In this document: piece by piece, positions 24,820 through 36,800 of the stretch
Position numbering within the stretch: the stretch's first letter is position 1
How the letters are laid out: each line of letters starts with the position of its first letter
Origin: Siderastrea siderea
Taxonomy: Eukaryota; Cnidaria; Anthozoa; Scleractinia; Rhizangiidae
Direction of reading: 5' to 3'
DNA: 64,000 nt
Assembly (NCBI GenBank): GCA_964030785.1
Contig: OZ034972.1
Coordinates: 11,781,319 to 11,845,318, forward strand
Notes under the pieces: model-generated
Databases searched by the model: none
Seen by the model: only the letters and a program-made list of their open reading frames with translations
What the model was told of the DNA's origin: nothing
Position numbers and translations under genes: made by a program

Positions 24820-24914
24820 GCTACTAAGCAGTATAAAATTCTCCGATTGTCAGCCGGTTTGTTGTAATTCAGATGAAGGTTTGTAAGCGCGCGCTCGTCT
24901 GCGGTACTATTTTT

Positions 24915-25115
24915 TTATGTACAGGGTGGTTCTAGCTTTTGAGTCTGTGGATGAAATCCTAAAGTGCGACCATTCATATGAAAGCCACTGAGCAGTACTT
25001 TCATGTGGTGCTGTTTATTACGCTGTACAAGGTGGTTCTAACTTTTGAGTCTGTGGTTAAAATCCTAAAGTGTGACCATTCTAATTGAACCAAGCAGTCC
25101 TTTACTGTGGTATTG
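24915..25115 (+). repeat. ~107-bp minisatellite units upstream of duplicate exon 1
   Basis: About two units of the phrase GTACAAGGTGGTTCTAACTT, GTGGATGAAATCCTAAAGTG, ACCATTCAAATGAAAGC, GCTGTTTATTACGCTGTAC. The same unit recurs at about 5540-5615, 6345-6430, 32095-32290, 42960-43745 (inverted) and 55690-55770. Confidence 0.7.
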
Positions 25116-25536
25116 TTACGTTTTTGTTTCGATACATCGCATGATGGAAGGTTGAGTTGTCTTCCGTTCGAATTTTAGCAATTTATCTATTTGGTCATTT
25201 ATGTTTGGTCTACGAGCATTTACAGCACAGAAACGCGACTTTTCATTTCCTTGAGCGTCACTACGGGGATATTAGTGTGTATTAAATTCATGAATTTAAG
25301 GTTAACATAAAAAGTGCGTAACAAAAAATGATTAACAGTCTGGTCATTGGACTTAGTGTATTCAGCCACAATTACTTTAACTTCAGACTTTAACTGCAGG
25401 AGGCGTGGTTGCAGTATTGATATGACTATACCATACTCTCAAGGCCCGAGGGTGGGGGGCGGGTTGGGGTTGGAGTTGCCAATACTTACATGTCATTCTC
25501 GGTGGACGTCAGTTGATATTTGACTTGCCTTTCACT

Positions 25537-25928
25537 CCCGGGGGGGGGGGTACTTCCCAAAGATTTCGGTGGGGGTGTGTGGTGAGCATCTGGAAACCCT
25601 CACCCTATTTCAGACCAAAATATGTCAGATTTTCCCTACCCTATTTCAGACCTGACCCAAACCCTATTTTGTTTGCGTAAACATTTGAGAAGGGCTTCAA
25701 ATTCCCAGCGTTAATCAAACCTCAGTTCTTTGGAGAAGAAAATTAATAAAAAGAAAGCTTCTTGTAAGAACCATGCCAGATCCCATATCAGAGTGCACAA
25801 ACGTCCCCCTATTTCAAAGCAAAATGGTCAAAATCTATACCCTATTTCAGACCAAAAAGGCACAAAAACCATACCCTTTGGCACCGCACACACCCATATA
25901 GCTTGTCTAAGGGAATGCTCCCCCCGGT
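25537..25928. mobile_element. hAT-like MITE of the CCCTATTTCAGACC family, copy 2
   Basis: Perfect 8-bp target duplication CTTTCACT at 25529-25536 and 25929-25936. Same terminal and internal sequences as copy 1. It sits at the paralogous position to copy 3, so it was inserted before the segmental duplication. Confidence 0.8.
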
Positions 25929-26616
25929 CTTTCACTGCTGTAATTATTACGGGTTCTTTCCAGGCGTAAAACTCTACAGTGCAGAACGGCAACAATGCTT
26001 GTGACGTAAGCTCAGAAGACAAAACTCATGAAGTATGCTGCATATAACAATGTCCAGCTAACAAAAACTAACTTGGGCGAAAAATTATCAGGCTAGAAAT
26101 GCGATAGCACAATCTCAGTGAGATGGCAAAAGTGACATTTAATATTAATCATTTCACCCTGAAAGTTGAAAGATTTGAACGTTCTGCGATCCACGGAGTG
26201 CGGCTTTTGGGCGAAAGAAGCTAAAGCTTGATTGCAGTTTCGACTGTATAGCTGTTGGAAAATTTTAGCAAGCTTTACAAACAATCCAGTCACGTTTATA
26301 TGGGATTCCTCCCCACCCCTCCCTCTGAAGTACGAATCGACTGGTGACTGTTAACATGAAAATTTTGCATGTTATTATGATTGATTAATAAGCTGTTCAG
26401 CTTACACCACACAGTCATAAGAAGGCGACCTTATGGGCGTATCTCCCGCAACGATGTATGTTGGCTGGATAATACAAACAATTAACTTCGGCTTGTGACT
26501 CAGCAGAATGTAAAACGTAACTTCACCTAATACAGTAACAGTCGATCGTGGTTGGACTTAACGCATTTTAATCTTCACAGAATAAAAGAGTGACTCCGCC
26601 AAGACTATCTTCAGTG

Positions 26617-26677
26617 ATGAATGTAGAACTTTTGGCATGGACTTTCTGTATTTTCGTTTTGTTTTCCAATACTAAAG
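26617..26677 (+). CDS. Duplicate signal-peptide exon of the nAChR-like gene (copy A)
   Basis: ATG at 26617 starts a 20-codon hydrophobic leader (MNVELLAWTF, then CIFVLFSNTK) followed by the first base of a split codon and a donor AAAG|GTAAGA. The encoded peptide is identical to that of exon 1 at 33792; the two nucleotide differences in 61 bases (codons 5 and 13) are both silent. Phase 1 matches exon 2 at 34911, so a transcript starting here could splice over copy C and make the same protein from another promoter. Whether it is used is unknown; it may also be a relic of a lost paralogue. Confidence 0.6.
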
Positions 26678-27028
26678 GTAAGAAAGGTGATAAGTGTATT
26701 CTTTTATTGTTCCGTGCTGGAGTCGTGTTCAACGGAGATTTACACCTGCCGCGCGTTTGATACGATTTAAAAGAATAATCAGTCTCAGTGGCGTCATTCA
26801 TGTCAGGTCTCTTTATTTTGAGTTGCTTCTTTAATTCTGGTGCTGTCACCTTGTAGGCAAACCTGATCGAATATTTCGGCGGGATACGAATTTTGTTTAA
26901 AAAAGGCACGGCTCATTGTTACAAATTAAAGGTTTTTCTCGCCTCTGGTGCCCTCAAGATTCAGAAAAAAGCACAGTTCACTTTATTTCTTTTCCCAAAA
27001 TCAATAAATTTCGATATACATTTTTCCT

Positions 27029-27974
27029 CAGGCTAACGTCCGGTGAAGCTGACTACGAGAGATTCAACAGCCTATGATAACATGCAGCATTTTTAAGACC
27101 CCTGTCCGAAAAGCGATCAAAAAATGAACAAGGGTTGTTGTTACGTTAATAACCGTGTATTCTTTTTAAAATTGAGATTTGTGTTCTGATCGCCTAAGGG
27201 TTGGCAAAAACTATCTTGTTGGCTTAGCTCGTTAGAGCAACCAACTGCCATTTTAATAAGGTGTAATTGCAAGCTGTACATTTCAGCAAAATCGGTAACT
27301 AACAGGCAATTGAAAGTTAAACTGGTTTTCTTTGTTTTTGTTTTTTTGAAGCATTGGATCAGCTTATTTTGGTTCTAATTTTTGAGGGTGAGGAATCAGT
27401 GTTGAAAGATTGCGTGGTTAGGAAGTTAGGGAACATCAACTTGTACTTATAAAACGTCGGGTAGTATCTTTACACCTGCTTCGAAGCGCGAGGCAAAGTT
27501 CATGTTTCACTGATTACTTAAAAAATGTAATTGAATCCTATTTGCAAATTGCTAATAGATCATGAATTTTTACTGTGTATTTTAAAAACATTTCCAGGCC
27601 TACTGGTGTAGTTGGTGATTTAAATTGAGATCACTGGGAGATATTTTAAGTTAGACATCCACCAAGTACTAAAAGTTAGCGAAGTTGACTTTGTTAAGGT
27701 AAACGAAGTTTTATGTAATTGTAACCTGGTGTTCTAACTAACAGCAAAAACTCTTTAGTATAAAGCGGGGTACTGATTGAACTTGATTCTACTGTTATGT
27801 CGAAAAACAAATATATGTGCTAACGATATTTATGCCAGGCACCGATCAGTGAAATTCTATTCAAATTTCAGCATTTTTTAGAGGTCAATTTTGCCTTGAT
27901 TTGTTTTGGCGAAAAGTCAAATTATATTTTACCCTTGTAAATTGCCGGTGGAAGTGGTTGCTATTCAAATAATA
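27029..27974 (+). repeat. Segmental duplication, truncated copy B
   Basis: Matches about 21640-22625 of copy A and 29590-30615 of copy C (shared GACCCCTGTCC, AACAAGGG, TCGCCTAAGGGTTGG, GTCAATTTTGCCTTGATTTG). It lacks both ends of the full unit, holds no exon, and its right part continues past a foldback insertion at 28546 (AAGTAATGTCGAAGAAAATG). Confidence 0.7.
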
Positions 27975-28062
27975 TAATAACCCTTAAATAATGCAAGGAC
28001 CACTTGCCGGACAAACAGTAGCGAGGTGAAGCCGGATCTTGGTGTAGATCAGGATCAGCAAT

Positions 28063-28545
28063 TTTGAATAAAACATAAAACCAATTGCAAGGCTGATCGG
28101 ACAGCTAAAAAGCGTAATTTTATGCCCAATATTTCGGTGGAACAAAACTCACCTTCATCATGGGCTGTAAAAAGTGGGGAAAAAAAGCTAAGTAAAAATG
28201 GAATGAAACGGTAACAAGATTTAAAATGATACAAATGAACGTGAAAACAGCTATTATGAAAATAGAAAAAATTAAGTTTGAAACCCACGGGATAAACAGA
28301 CGAGACGAGACTTAATCTATTTTTATTTTTATAGTAGCTTTTTGTCACGCTTTTGCTTTCTATGTTTGTCAACCAATCATATTTTATTTTTTCATTTGTA
28401 TCATTTCAAATCTTGTTGCCGTTTCATTCCATTTTTACTTAGCTTTTTGCAGCCCCTGATGAAGGTGAGTTTTGTCTCACCGAAATATTGGGAAATAAAA
28501 TTACCCTTTTAGCTGTCCGATCAGGCTTGCAATTTGTTTTATATT
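28063..28545. mobile_element. Foldback element carrying hammerhead-like motifs
   Basis: Arms at about 28063-28245 and 28385-28545 are reverse complements (TGAATAAAACATAAAACCAA, GGTGAGTTTTGT, GAATGAAACGG). The right arm reads CTGATGA (28456-28462), a GGTGAG/CTCACC hairpin, then GAAA (28482-28485); the left arm carries the inverse with CATGATGA. It interrupts duplicated segment B. Confidence 0.65.
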
Positions 28546-31500
28546 CAAGTAATGTCGAAGAAAATGAAACACGAAAATGTCCATGTAAAATCTTCTGCTT
28601 TCCTGAAAAGTTTCCAGACTCAGTTCCGCAGAAACGAAAGGCGATAAATAGGCTAACAGCCAATAACAGAAAAAAAACAAAGAAAAAAAAAACGAAGAGG
28701 CACTTCTAGCCATTTAAATTAAATGCAAATTAATACCAGAACGGCCAAAAAAAGGAACTTGTGGCTAAAATGTCCGGTTTCATCCCGGCGTTAAACATCT
28801 GAGACACATGGTCAGCGTTTCCAGTCTTCCTTATTAATTACGTACGACATCTTTGACACGCTTAGACACAAGAAAGGATTCATTATAATTATTTAGATCA
28901 CGTTTCGACGAATCGAAAATGTGTGACATGCGCAGCTTATTGGCACATCATGACATATTAAAAAAGACGAAATAAAGGCTTGCTGCTGTGAGTTCACTTT
29001 TAAACCCACGGAAACAAACTCGATTACTGAATGCTGAGCAATCGACTGAAAATCAAACGAAAAGGTGTGTATTGTTTTGTATGTGGTTACTGCAGTACAC
29101 TTTCGATGGTTGATTGCCGGTTTACACTGATGAGGCAACGTTTCGTTCAGTATGTTTTAATTATTTCGTATATTTGCGAGAAAATTGTGTTCACACGATT
29201 CTTCGCTCAACAATTTCCCTCGTGAAGAAATTGAAATTGCTTAACTGGAAGCAAATTTATAAAGCAAATTAAAGGGAATTCATATGTAGCCATGGGGGCG
29301 GAGAAAACGAATTTTCAGAATTTTGCAACCTTTCAAAGTTAACCAGAATGTCAAAAGCTATACCAATGCTTAGATGTAACTGTGTACCACACAGTCACTT
29401 GAGCACCCACTTTATTCGTAAGCAACCGTCTCGCTCAAGTGTCTTCCATTCTGACGCCTATGCCGTTTAAACTAAGCAAAGTAAAATCTCAATGTATTTA
29501 AATTTCTCAGATGTGTGGTAAGGAATAGGATAGTTTTAGTTTTCAGTCAGACACTTAACTAGGAATCTTTCGTAAATGAACATCCGGTTCCTCAGGCTAA
29601 CCTCGAAGGATGGTCGACTTCCAGAGATTCACAACCCTAAGATAATTGCAGCATTTTCAAGACTCCTGCCCGAAAAGTGATCGAAAAACGAACAAGGGTT
29701 GTTGTTACGTTAATAATCGTGTATTCTTTTAATTGAAATTTGTATTCTGATCGCCTAAGGGTTGGCAAAAACTAGAGCAACCAACTGCCATTTTAATAAG
29801 GTGTAAATACAAGCTGCACATTTCAGCAAAATCGGTTACTAACCAGGCCATTGAAAGTTAAACTGGTTTTCTTTGTTTTTTTTTTTAAAGTATTGGATCA
29901 GCTTATTTTGCCTCTAGTTTTGGAGAGTGAGGAATCAGAGGGTTAGGAAGTCATGAACGGTTCGAACATTATTGAACTGGTACTTATAAAACGTCCGGTA
30001 GCACCTTTACACCTGCTTTGAAGCACGAGGCAAAACTCATGACTCACTGATTAGTCAAAAGTGATTGAATCCTATTTGCACATTGGTAATAGATCATGAA
30101 TTTATATTATGTATTTTAAAAACATTTCCAGGGCCCACTGGTGTAGTTGGTGATTTAAATTTAGGTCTCTCATTGGGAGATATTTTAAGTGAGACATCTA
30201 CCAAGTAGCAAAAGTTAGCGAACTTGACTCTGTTAAGGTAAGAGAAGTTTTATGTTAGTGTAACCTGGTGTTCTAACGTACAGCAAAAAAGGTTCGTTCT
30301 TACATAATTCATGGGAAGTTTTCTCAGACATTTGTACGTTTGTAAACGAGCTTTTTTCAGACGACTGGTAAGGAAAAAAATGGACTACAGTCTGTGTTCT
30401 AAACTCACATTCAACTCTTTAGTAAACTAGCGGGATACTGATTGAACTTGATTCTACTGTTATTTCGAAAAATGAATATATGTGCTAACGATATTTATGC
30501 AAAACGCCGATCAGTGAAATTCTATTTAAATTTCAGCATTTTTTAAAGATCAATTTTGCCTTGGTTTGTTTTGTCGAAAAATCAAATTATATTTTACGGC
30601 TGCAAATTGCCGGTGGAAGTAGTTGCTTATTCAAATAATGTCTAAGAAAATAAAACATGAAAATCTCCTAACAAAAAGCACTGCCTGTACAAACCAAAGA
30701 ATCCAAGTTTAATAAACAACGTTTCGGAAAATAAGTTCATTTAACTGACAGAAATTCAAATCTTGTTTTTAAAAGACGCAGTGAATATTCCCTAGTTTCT
30801 AATGCAGTTTAATCATGAATTGCAAGGTTGTTTTGAGAAAACACAAGGTCAGGGGTAAAAATGAGATAGCTTTAATTTCTGATATAAATTAACAGAATGA
30901 ATATTCACCGTAATCTGCAACTGTTCAAGCTTACGCAGCTGCGGATCTTGATTTTTTGATGTGAACACAACTCATGAAAATGATAAAAAATCCTGCAAAT
31001 TGGCTTTGCACAAAAATCTCTCTTTGTAGACTTTCATTAAATCGTTGCTAAATGATCGCTAATATTTCGGTTCTTAGTAACATTGTAATCTTTACTATTC
31101 AAGTTCTCGCTAAATTCTTTTTTTTTTTTTAACGTCGAGTGAGAGCAAAAAAAATAAATATTACCAATGGCAAACTAAGACCAAATCTAAATGTCGAAGT
31201 GGAGTGAATCGGCTTACGTTGACCTGTCTGGAACGAGGTGAAAGGAAGATATTATACAAATTGTAATTAATTCTTCAGTTATATTGCAGCACCCCCAAAA
31301 AGTAATAGGTGACAATATATAAGAATTAAACATTTTTCGTTATAAATTTTAATTTACCAAACTGATTGATGATGGTGAAGTGCTCCTTTCCCGTTAAAAG
31401 AAAGCGGTATTGATCAAAGAAAAAAATCAGCGTCAAAACATTTTTACAGTAAATCCCGATTATATTCATGGAATACGAAAATTTTATTCAGCGTTTAAAG

Positions 31501-32713
31501 AAAATTGCAAAATCAGTTACCACGAAAACGAGAAACATTTCGATTTTTATGTTATAGGGAAGACAAAACAGGCGTTATACAAAACACACTGTGTAGCGAT
31601 CAACACATTTAAACGTTCGTGCCTGAAACCTGCGGAAAAAAGAAAACAACACTCAAAGCAATTTTTTACTAGTCATTAGTCACTTTGCGTCTTTCAGCTT
31701 AATAGTTTCATCTTCGGAATCTAGAATCTATATCCTTTCATTTGAAGCATTTTTGAACTCTTCCATGTAAATCAGCTAGCAAGCCACTTTCTATGCTAAT
31801 TCGGTAATTCCTTAAAATACCTGTGAACCAGTGAAGATGAGATCATTATGAAACTACACTTTTCTGTCTGTGGATGCCATATTTTATCTTTTCCCTTCCT
31901 CGAGATTTTTAAGTACGTCTTAAGTAAGTTACTGTGTCCCAATCTTTGAGTCTTGGGATGAATTTCCAAAATCCAGCTAATTCAGATGAAAGCTACTAAG
32001 CAGTATAAAATTCTCCGATTGTCAGCCGGTTTGTTGTAATTCAGATGAAGGTTTGTAAGCGCGCTCTCGTCTGCGGTACCATTTTTTTTATGTACAAGTT
32101 GGTTCTATCTTTTGAGTCTGTGGATGACATCCTAAAGTGTGACCGTTCAAATGAAAGCTACTGAGCAGTACTTTCCTGTGGGACTGTTTATTACGCTGTA
32201 CAAGGTGGTTCTAAGTTGTGAGTCGGTGGTTAAAATCCTAAAGTGTGACCATTCTAATGAAAGCTATTCAGCAGTCCTTTACTGTGGTATTGCTACGTTT
32301 GTGTTTCGATACATCGCATGATGGAAGGCTGAGTTGTCTTCCGTTCAAATTTTAGCAATTTATCTATTTGGTCATTTATGTTTGGTCTACGAGCATTTAC
32401 AGCACAGAAACGCGACTTTTCATTTCCTTGAGCGTCACTACGGGGATATACGGTGTGTATTCAATTCATGAATTCAAGGTTAACATAAAAAGTGCATATC
32501 AAAAATTGATTAACAGTCTGGTCATTGGACTTAGCGTATACAGCCACGATTACTTTAACATCAGATTTAAACTGCAGGAGGCGTGGTTGCAGTATTGATA
32601 TGACTATACCATACTCTCAAGGCCCGGGGTGGGGGGTGGGGTGGGGGTGGAGTTGCCAATACTTACATGTCATTCTCGGTGGATGTCAGTTGATATTTGA
32701 CTTGCCTGTCACT

Positions 32714-33102
32714 CCCGGGGGGGGGGTACTTCCCAAAGATTTGGGTGGGGGTGTGCAGTGCGCTTCTGGAAACCCTTACCCTATTTCAGTCCAAAATATG
32801 TGATTTTCCCTACCCTATTTCGGACCTGACCCAAACCCTATTTTGTTTGCGGAAACATTTGAGAAGGGCTTCAAATTCCCAGCGTTAATCAAACCTCAGT
32901 TCTTTGGAGAAGAAAATTAATAAAAAGATAGCTTCTTGTAAGAACCATGCCAGATCCCATATCAGAGTGCACAAACGTCCCCCTATTTCAAAGCAAAATG
33001 GTCAAAATCTATACCCTATTTCAGACCAAAAAGGCACAAAAACCATACCCTTTGGCACCGCACACACCTATATAGCTTGTCTAAGGGAGTGCCCCCCCCG
33101 GC
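32714..33102. mobile_element. hAT-like MITE of the CCCTATTTCAGACC family, copy 3
   Basis: Flanked by CTGTCACT (32706-32713) and CTTTCACT (33103-33110), the copy-2 target duplication with one later substitution. Shares the insertion site with copy 2. Confidence 0.8.
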
Positions 33103-33791
33103 CTTTCACTGTTGTAATTATTACGGGTTCTTTCCAGGAGTAAAACTCTACAGTGCAGAACGGCAACAATGCTTGTGTCGTAAGCTCAGAAAACAAAAAT
33201 CATGAAGTATGCTGCATATAACAATGTCCAGCTAACAAAAACTAACTTGGACGAAAAATTATCAGGCTAGAAATGCTATAGCACATTCTCAGTGAGATGG
33301 CAAAAGTGACATTTAATATTAATCAGTTCACCCTGAAAGTTGAAAAATTTGAACGTTCTGCGATCCACGGAGTGCGGCTTTTGGGCGAAAGAAGCTAAAG
33401 CTTGATTGCAGTTTCGACTGTATAGCTGTTGGAAAATTTTAGCAAGCTTTACAAACAACCCAGTCACGTTTATATGGGATTCCTCCCCACCCCTCCCTCT
33501 GAAGTATGAATCGACTGGTGACTGTTAACATGACAATTTTGCATGTTATTAAGATTGATTAATAAGCTTTTCAGCTTACACCACACAGTCATAAGAAGGC
33601 GACCTTATGGGCGTATCTCCACGCAACGATGTATGTTGGCTTAATAATACAAACGATTAACTTCTACTTGTGACTCAGTAGAATGTAAAACGTAACTTCG
33701 CCTAATACAGTAGCAGTCGATCGTGGTTGGACTTAACGCATTTTAATCTTCACAGAATAAAAGAGTGACTCCGCCAAGACTATCTTCAGTG

Positions 33792-33852
33792 ATGAATGTA
33801 GAACTGTTGGCATGGACTTTCTGTATTTTTGTTTTGTTTTCCAATACTAAAG
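33792..33852 (+). CDS. nAChR gene 1, exon 1 (signal peptide)
   Basis: Twenty codons plus one base: a short N-terminus, then a hydrophobic core (LLAWTFCIFVLF). Donor AAAG|GTAAGA. The ATG is the first in the region with an open frame to the donor. A possible 5'-UTR acceptor (ATCTTCACAG) lies about 40 bases upstream, so transcription may begin in an earlier non-coding exon. Confidence 0.85.
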
Positions 33853-36800
33853 GTAAGAAAGGTGATAAGTGTATTCTTTTATTCTTTCGTGCTGGAGTCG
33901 TGTTCAACGGAGTTTTACACCTGCCGTGCGTTTGATACGATTTTTATCCCCCATGCATCTTTAGAGATCACTTTCAGAACTTTAAAAGAATAATCAGTCT
34001 CAGTGGCGTCATTCATATCAGGTCTCTTTATTTTGAGTTGCTTCTTTAATTCTGCGGCTGTCACCGTGTAGACAAACCTGAGCGAATATTTCGGCGGGAT
34101 ACGAATTTCGTTTAAAAAGAGCTCGGCTCCTTGTTACAAAATGAAGGTTTTTCACGCCTCTGGTGCCTTCAAGATTCAGAAAAAAGCACAGTTCACTTTA
34201 TTTTTTTCCCAAAATCAATAAATTTCGATATACGCTAATAAAAAAATTGGCGCTGCTTCAATAACAGATGAAGATGTCGTTTCCACTGTTAAAGTTTGGT
34301 GTTGTTTAGTAAAGTATTGGAAACCTTTACTCAACATAACAAACAAAATCAGTTATTTTATTTCTAGATTTCTAGAATTTTAGACTGATATTTTATTTCA
34401 ATCTTACCTTACAATATACAACTAAGCTGAGAAAAGTAAAATTACTTTCTATTTGGCACAATTTCACCAATTTATTTTGACTTAGTTACTACTCTGTCAT
34501 ATGTCGCAATATCGATCTGTATGCGCAAATGGTTTCATAAGTGTATTTAATTAAAATACAACGACAAGAAATAAAATCGACGGCCTTTTTAATCAATCAC
34601 CTCTGGTACTTGGCGGCACATAAAACCGTGTCAAAAGAAAAACCCACAATAAGATTTAAAAAAAGACTGTACCGAGCTGTGAGATGGTGAATTTTTCAAA
34701 ACGTGGCTCTTCGAAGAGAATAGCTGAAAATTTCAGAATCAGCTGTTGTTTCAACCTGCTAAAATATTACTCTCCTAAATAATTCCTAGGCAGTTTCTAG
34801 CCTATTTACTCTGCAGACTGCATGCTGTGAAAACAAATAAACTGTTCGCTCGCTTATGTTAATATGCGTACTTATCGATAATCCATGACATTTAATTTGT
34901 TTTTTGACAGCTTCTGTTGAAGTTAGTCCCCAACAAAGAATACTCGCCGCTCTGCTTGCAAAGTACGATGGGGATGGTCGGCCAACGTCGGACAAATCAC
35001 GTGCTGTGCTCGTTTCTTTTGGCGCGAAGCTTGTCAGGATCATCGGCCTGGTAAAAACACAAAAATAAAATAAAAATAATAATAACCGCAATAACAATGA
35101 AATGTTTAACTCCCCACTTTATTACTACGTTTTGGTGAGGTATCTGTTCGGAAGACCTTAATCGCCTCAGAAACCAGGATTTAATTGTGATCAAAAACAA
35201 GGATTTTCTTTGGCGAAATGTAACCCTCTAACTTTCCGGTTGCATGGTAACATTAATTCCTTTTCGAGCGGACAAATATGTCGTTTAGTGTTTGAAGTAA
35301 GGTCAGCTAGCATTTTCGGGAATCCAACAGCAGCTTGCCGGGAAATTCGGCGAATGAGATTCTACTCCCGAACGGGTAAATCTGTCTCAGCTTTCACAAA
35401 TACCCACTTAAAATTAACCCTTTAAGCCCCAATAGTGACAAGCATCTAATTTCTCCTTACAACATCCCTACTTGATCAAACATACAGGTCACGAGAATAA
35501 AGGAAATGATCACCAAGCATAAAATGTTTGTGAAATTTTTTTAACTAGAACCATAAGAAATGAATGGAGAATGCTGAGGAGAATATGCATATTAATATTG
35601 GGGCTTAAAGGTTTAAAGGCCTTCAAACAATCTGAGAAATTAGGAAGGGGGTTAGTTTCTGGTGCTGGTGCCTAGTTAGTGGTGCTGCGTCGGAAGGAAC
35701 GTGTAACACAAAATTTTGGATCTATCAACTAAGTTGATAAGGTAAATTGGCCACCGTAAAGAGATTGAAAGCTGACGTTTCGAGCGTTAGCACTTCGTCG
35801 GAACGAATCCGACGAAGTGCTATCGCTCGAAACGTCAGCTTTCAATCTCTTTACGGTGGCCAATTTACCTTATCAACTCAGTTGATAAATCCAAAATTTT
35901 GAGAAATTAGTAAACGACATTTGAAATATCTGCGTAATTAATTTTCTAGTTGGGTGTTCATGTTACTAGGGGTTTTTTACACATGTATTTCTTTAGAGAA
36001 AAGTAATATGGGTTGGAAAAAGTAATATGGGTTGGAGAAACGCAGTTGGGTTAAGAAACCTTCCACTCGAACCGTGTAGGATCAGCCGGTTAGGTGTTGG
36101 CATCTCAATATTAAGATCTTGATCACAAAAAGCGAGAAACTATTGCACATTATGTCAGACGCTGACTGCAATGTTGATTTTGATAACGATTTTAAAATAT
36201 ATTTTGATTAACGTAGTACTAGGAGGAATACGTAACAGAAAAGAATAAATTTGAAGTTAAGCAGAAGTCACAAACTAGTCACGCAAATGTACATAGTCAT
36301 CAGTTGTTCAAAGCCAGGTTAAGCTAACCCAGGATTAGTGTCTATTTTGAATTCCATGATTTTATAGCCCAACGAGGTGGATTCCTGTAAATTAGTATTG
36401 ATTTTCAATTTGACTTCGGTTGCTTAAAAACTGCAACTTAAAATGAGCTGTGGAAACGTTTTTAAACAAGAGAAACGGAAGTCTTGATCGATGGTTAACC
36501 CAGGGTTAACGTTAAACGGCTTTTGAACAACCGGGCTCAGGATAGACTTGCCACAAGTCGTCTGCGATGAGAGCGACGAAACTGACCACCAGACTACCAA
36601 AAACGGACTTTGTGAATGACTATCATTAGGAAATTGTCCGAGTTAATAGCTCTTTACTCGATAAAACAGCGAAACGTATAGTATTTGGTAAGGAAAATTG
36701 ATATTTGAGGATTGAATGGGAGAGCGGGGTGCTTCATGGAATTCTTAGCTCGCCGCGTGGTTTTTTTGTGTGTGAAAGGCCGTGGATTCAAAACCCCATA

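Larger units (their letters stand above)
20660..27016 (+). repeat. Segmental duplication, copy A (contains an exon-1 duplicate)
   Basis: This 6.4 kb segment is paralogous to 28850-34231. Shared landmarks in the same order are GGTGTGTATT (20890 / 29065), CAATTTCCC blocks, TTCAAATAATGTC (22627 / 30630), GTGACTCGGCTTACGTTGAC-type sequence (23170 / 31205), the minisatellite units (24915 / 32095), the hAT-like MITE (25537 / 32714) and the signal-peptide exon (26617 / 33792). Copy A carries a private 842-bp insertion (23978-24819) and lacks about 46 bp after the exon. A 59-bp tandem repeat (CAATTTCCCCCGCAG...) near 21228-21345 is also private to A. Confidence 0.85.
28850..34231 (+). repeat. Segmental duplication, copy C (contains exon 1 in use)
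   Basis: Paralogue of copy A, 5.4 kb. It ends just after CAATAAATTTCGATATAC, where similarity to A (27016) stops, inside intron 1 of the receptor gene. It carries the first exon directly joined to the rest of the gene. No other credible gene lies in it; the frame at 31410-31679 resembles the one at 23341-23748 only over about 60 codons and is frame-shifted before that. Confidence 0.85.

Noticed and set aside
34786..35200. Minus-strand frames over exon 2 of receptor gene 1
   Set aside because: Shadows of a well-supported plus-strand exon.
36740..36800. Weak tRNA-like box (GTGGATTCAAAACCCC)
   Set aside because: B-box match is poor and no A-box or arm pairing is found at the right spacing.
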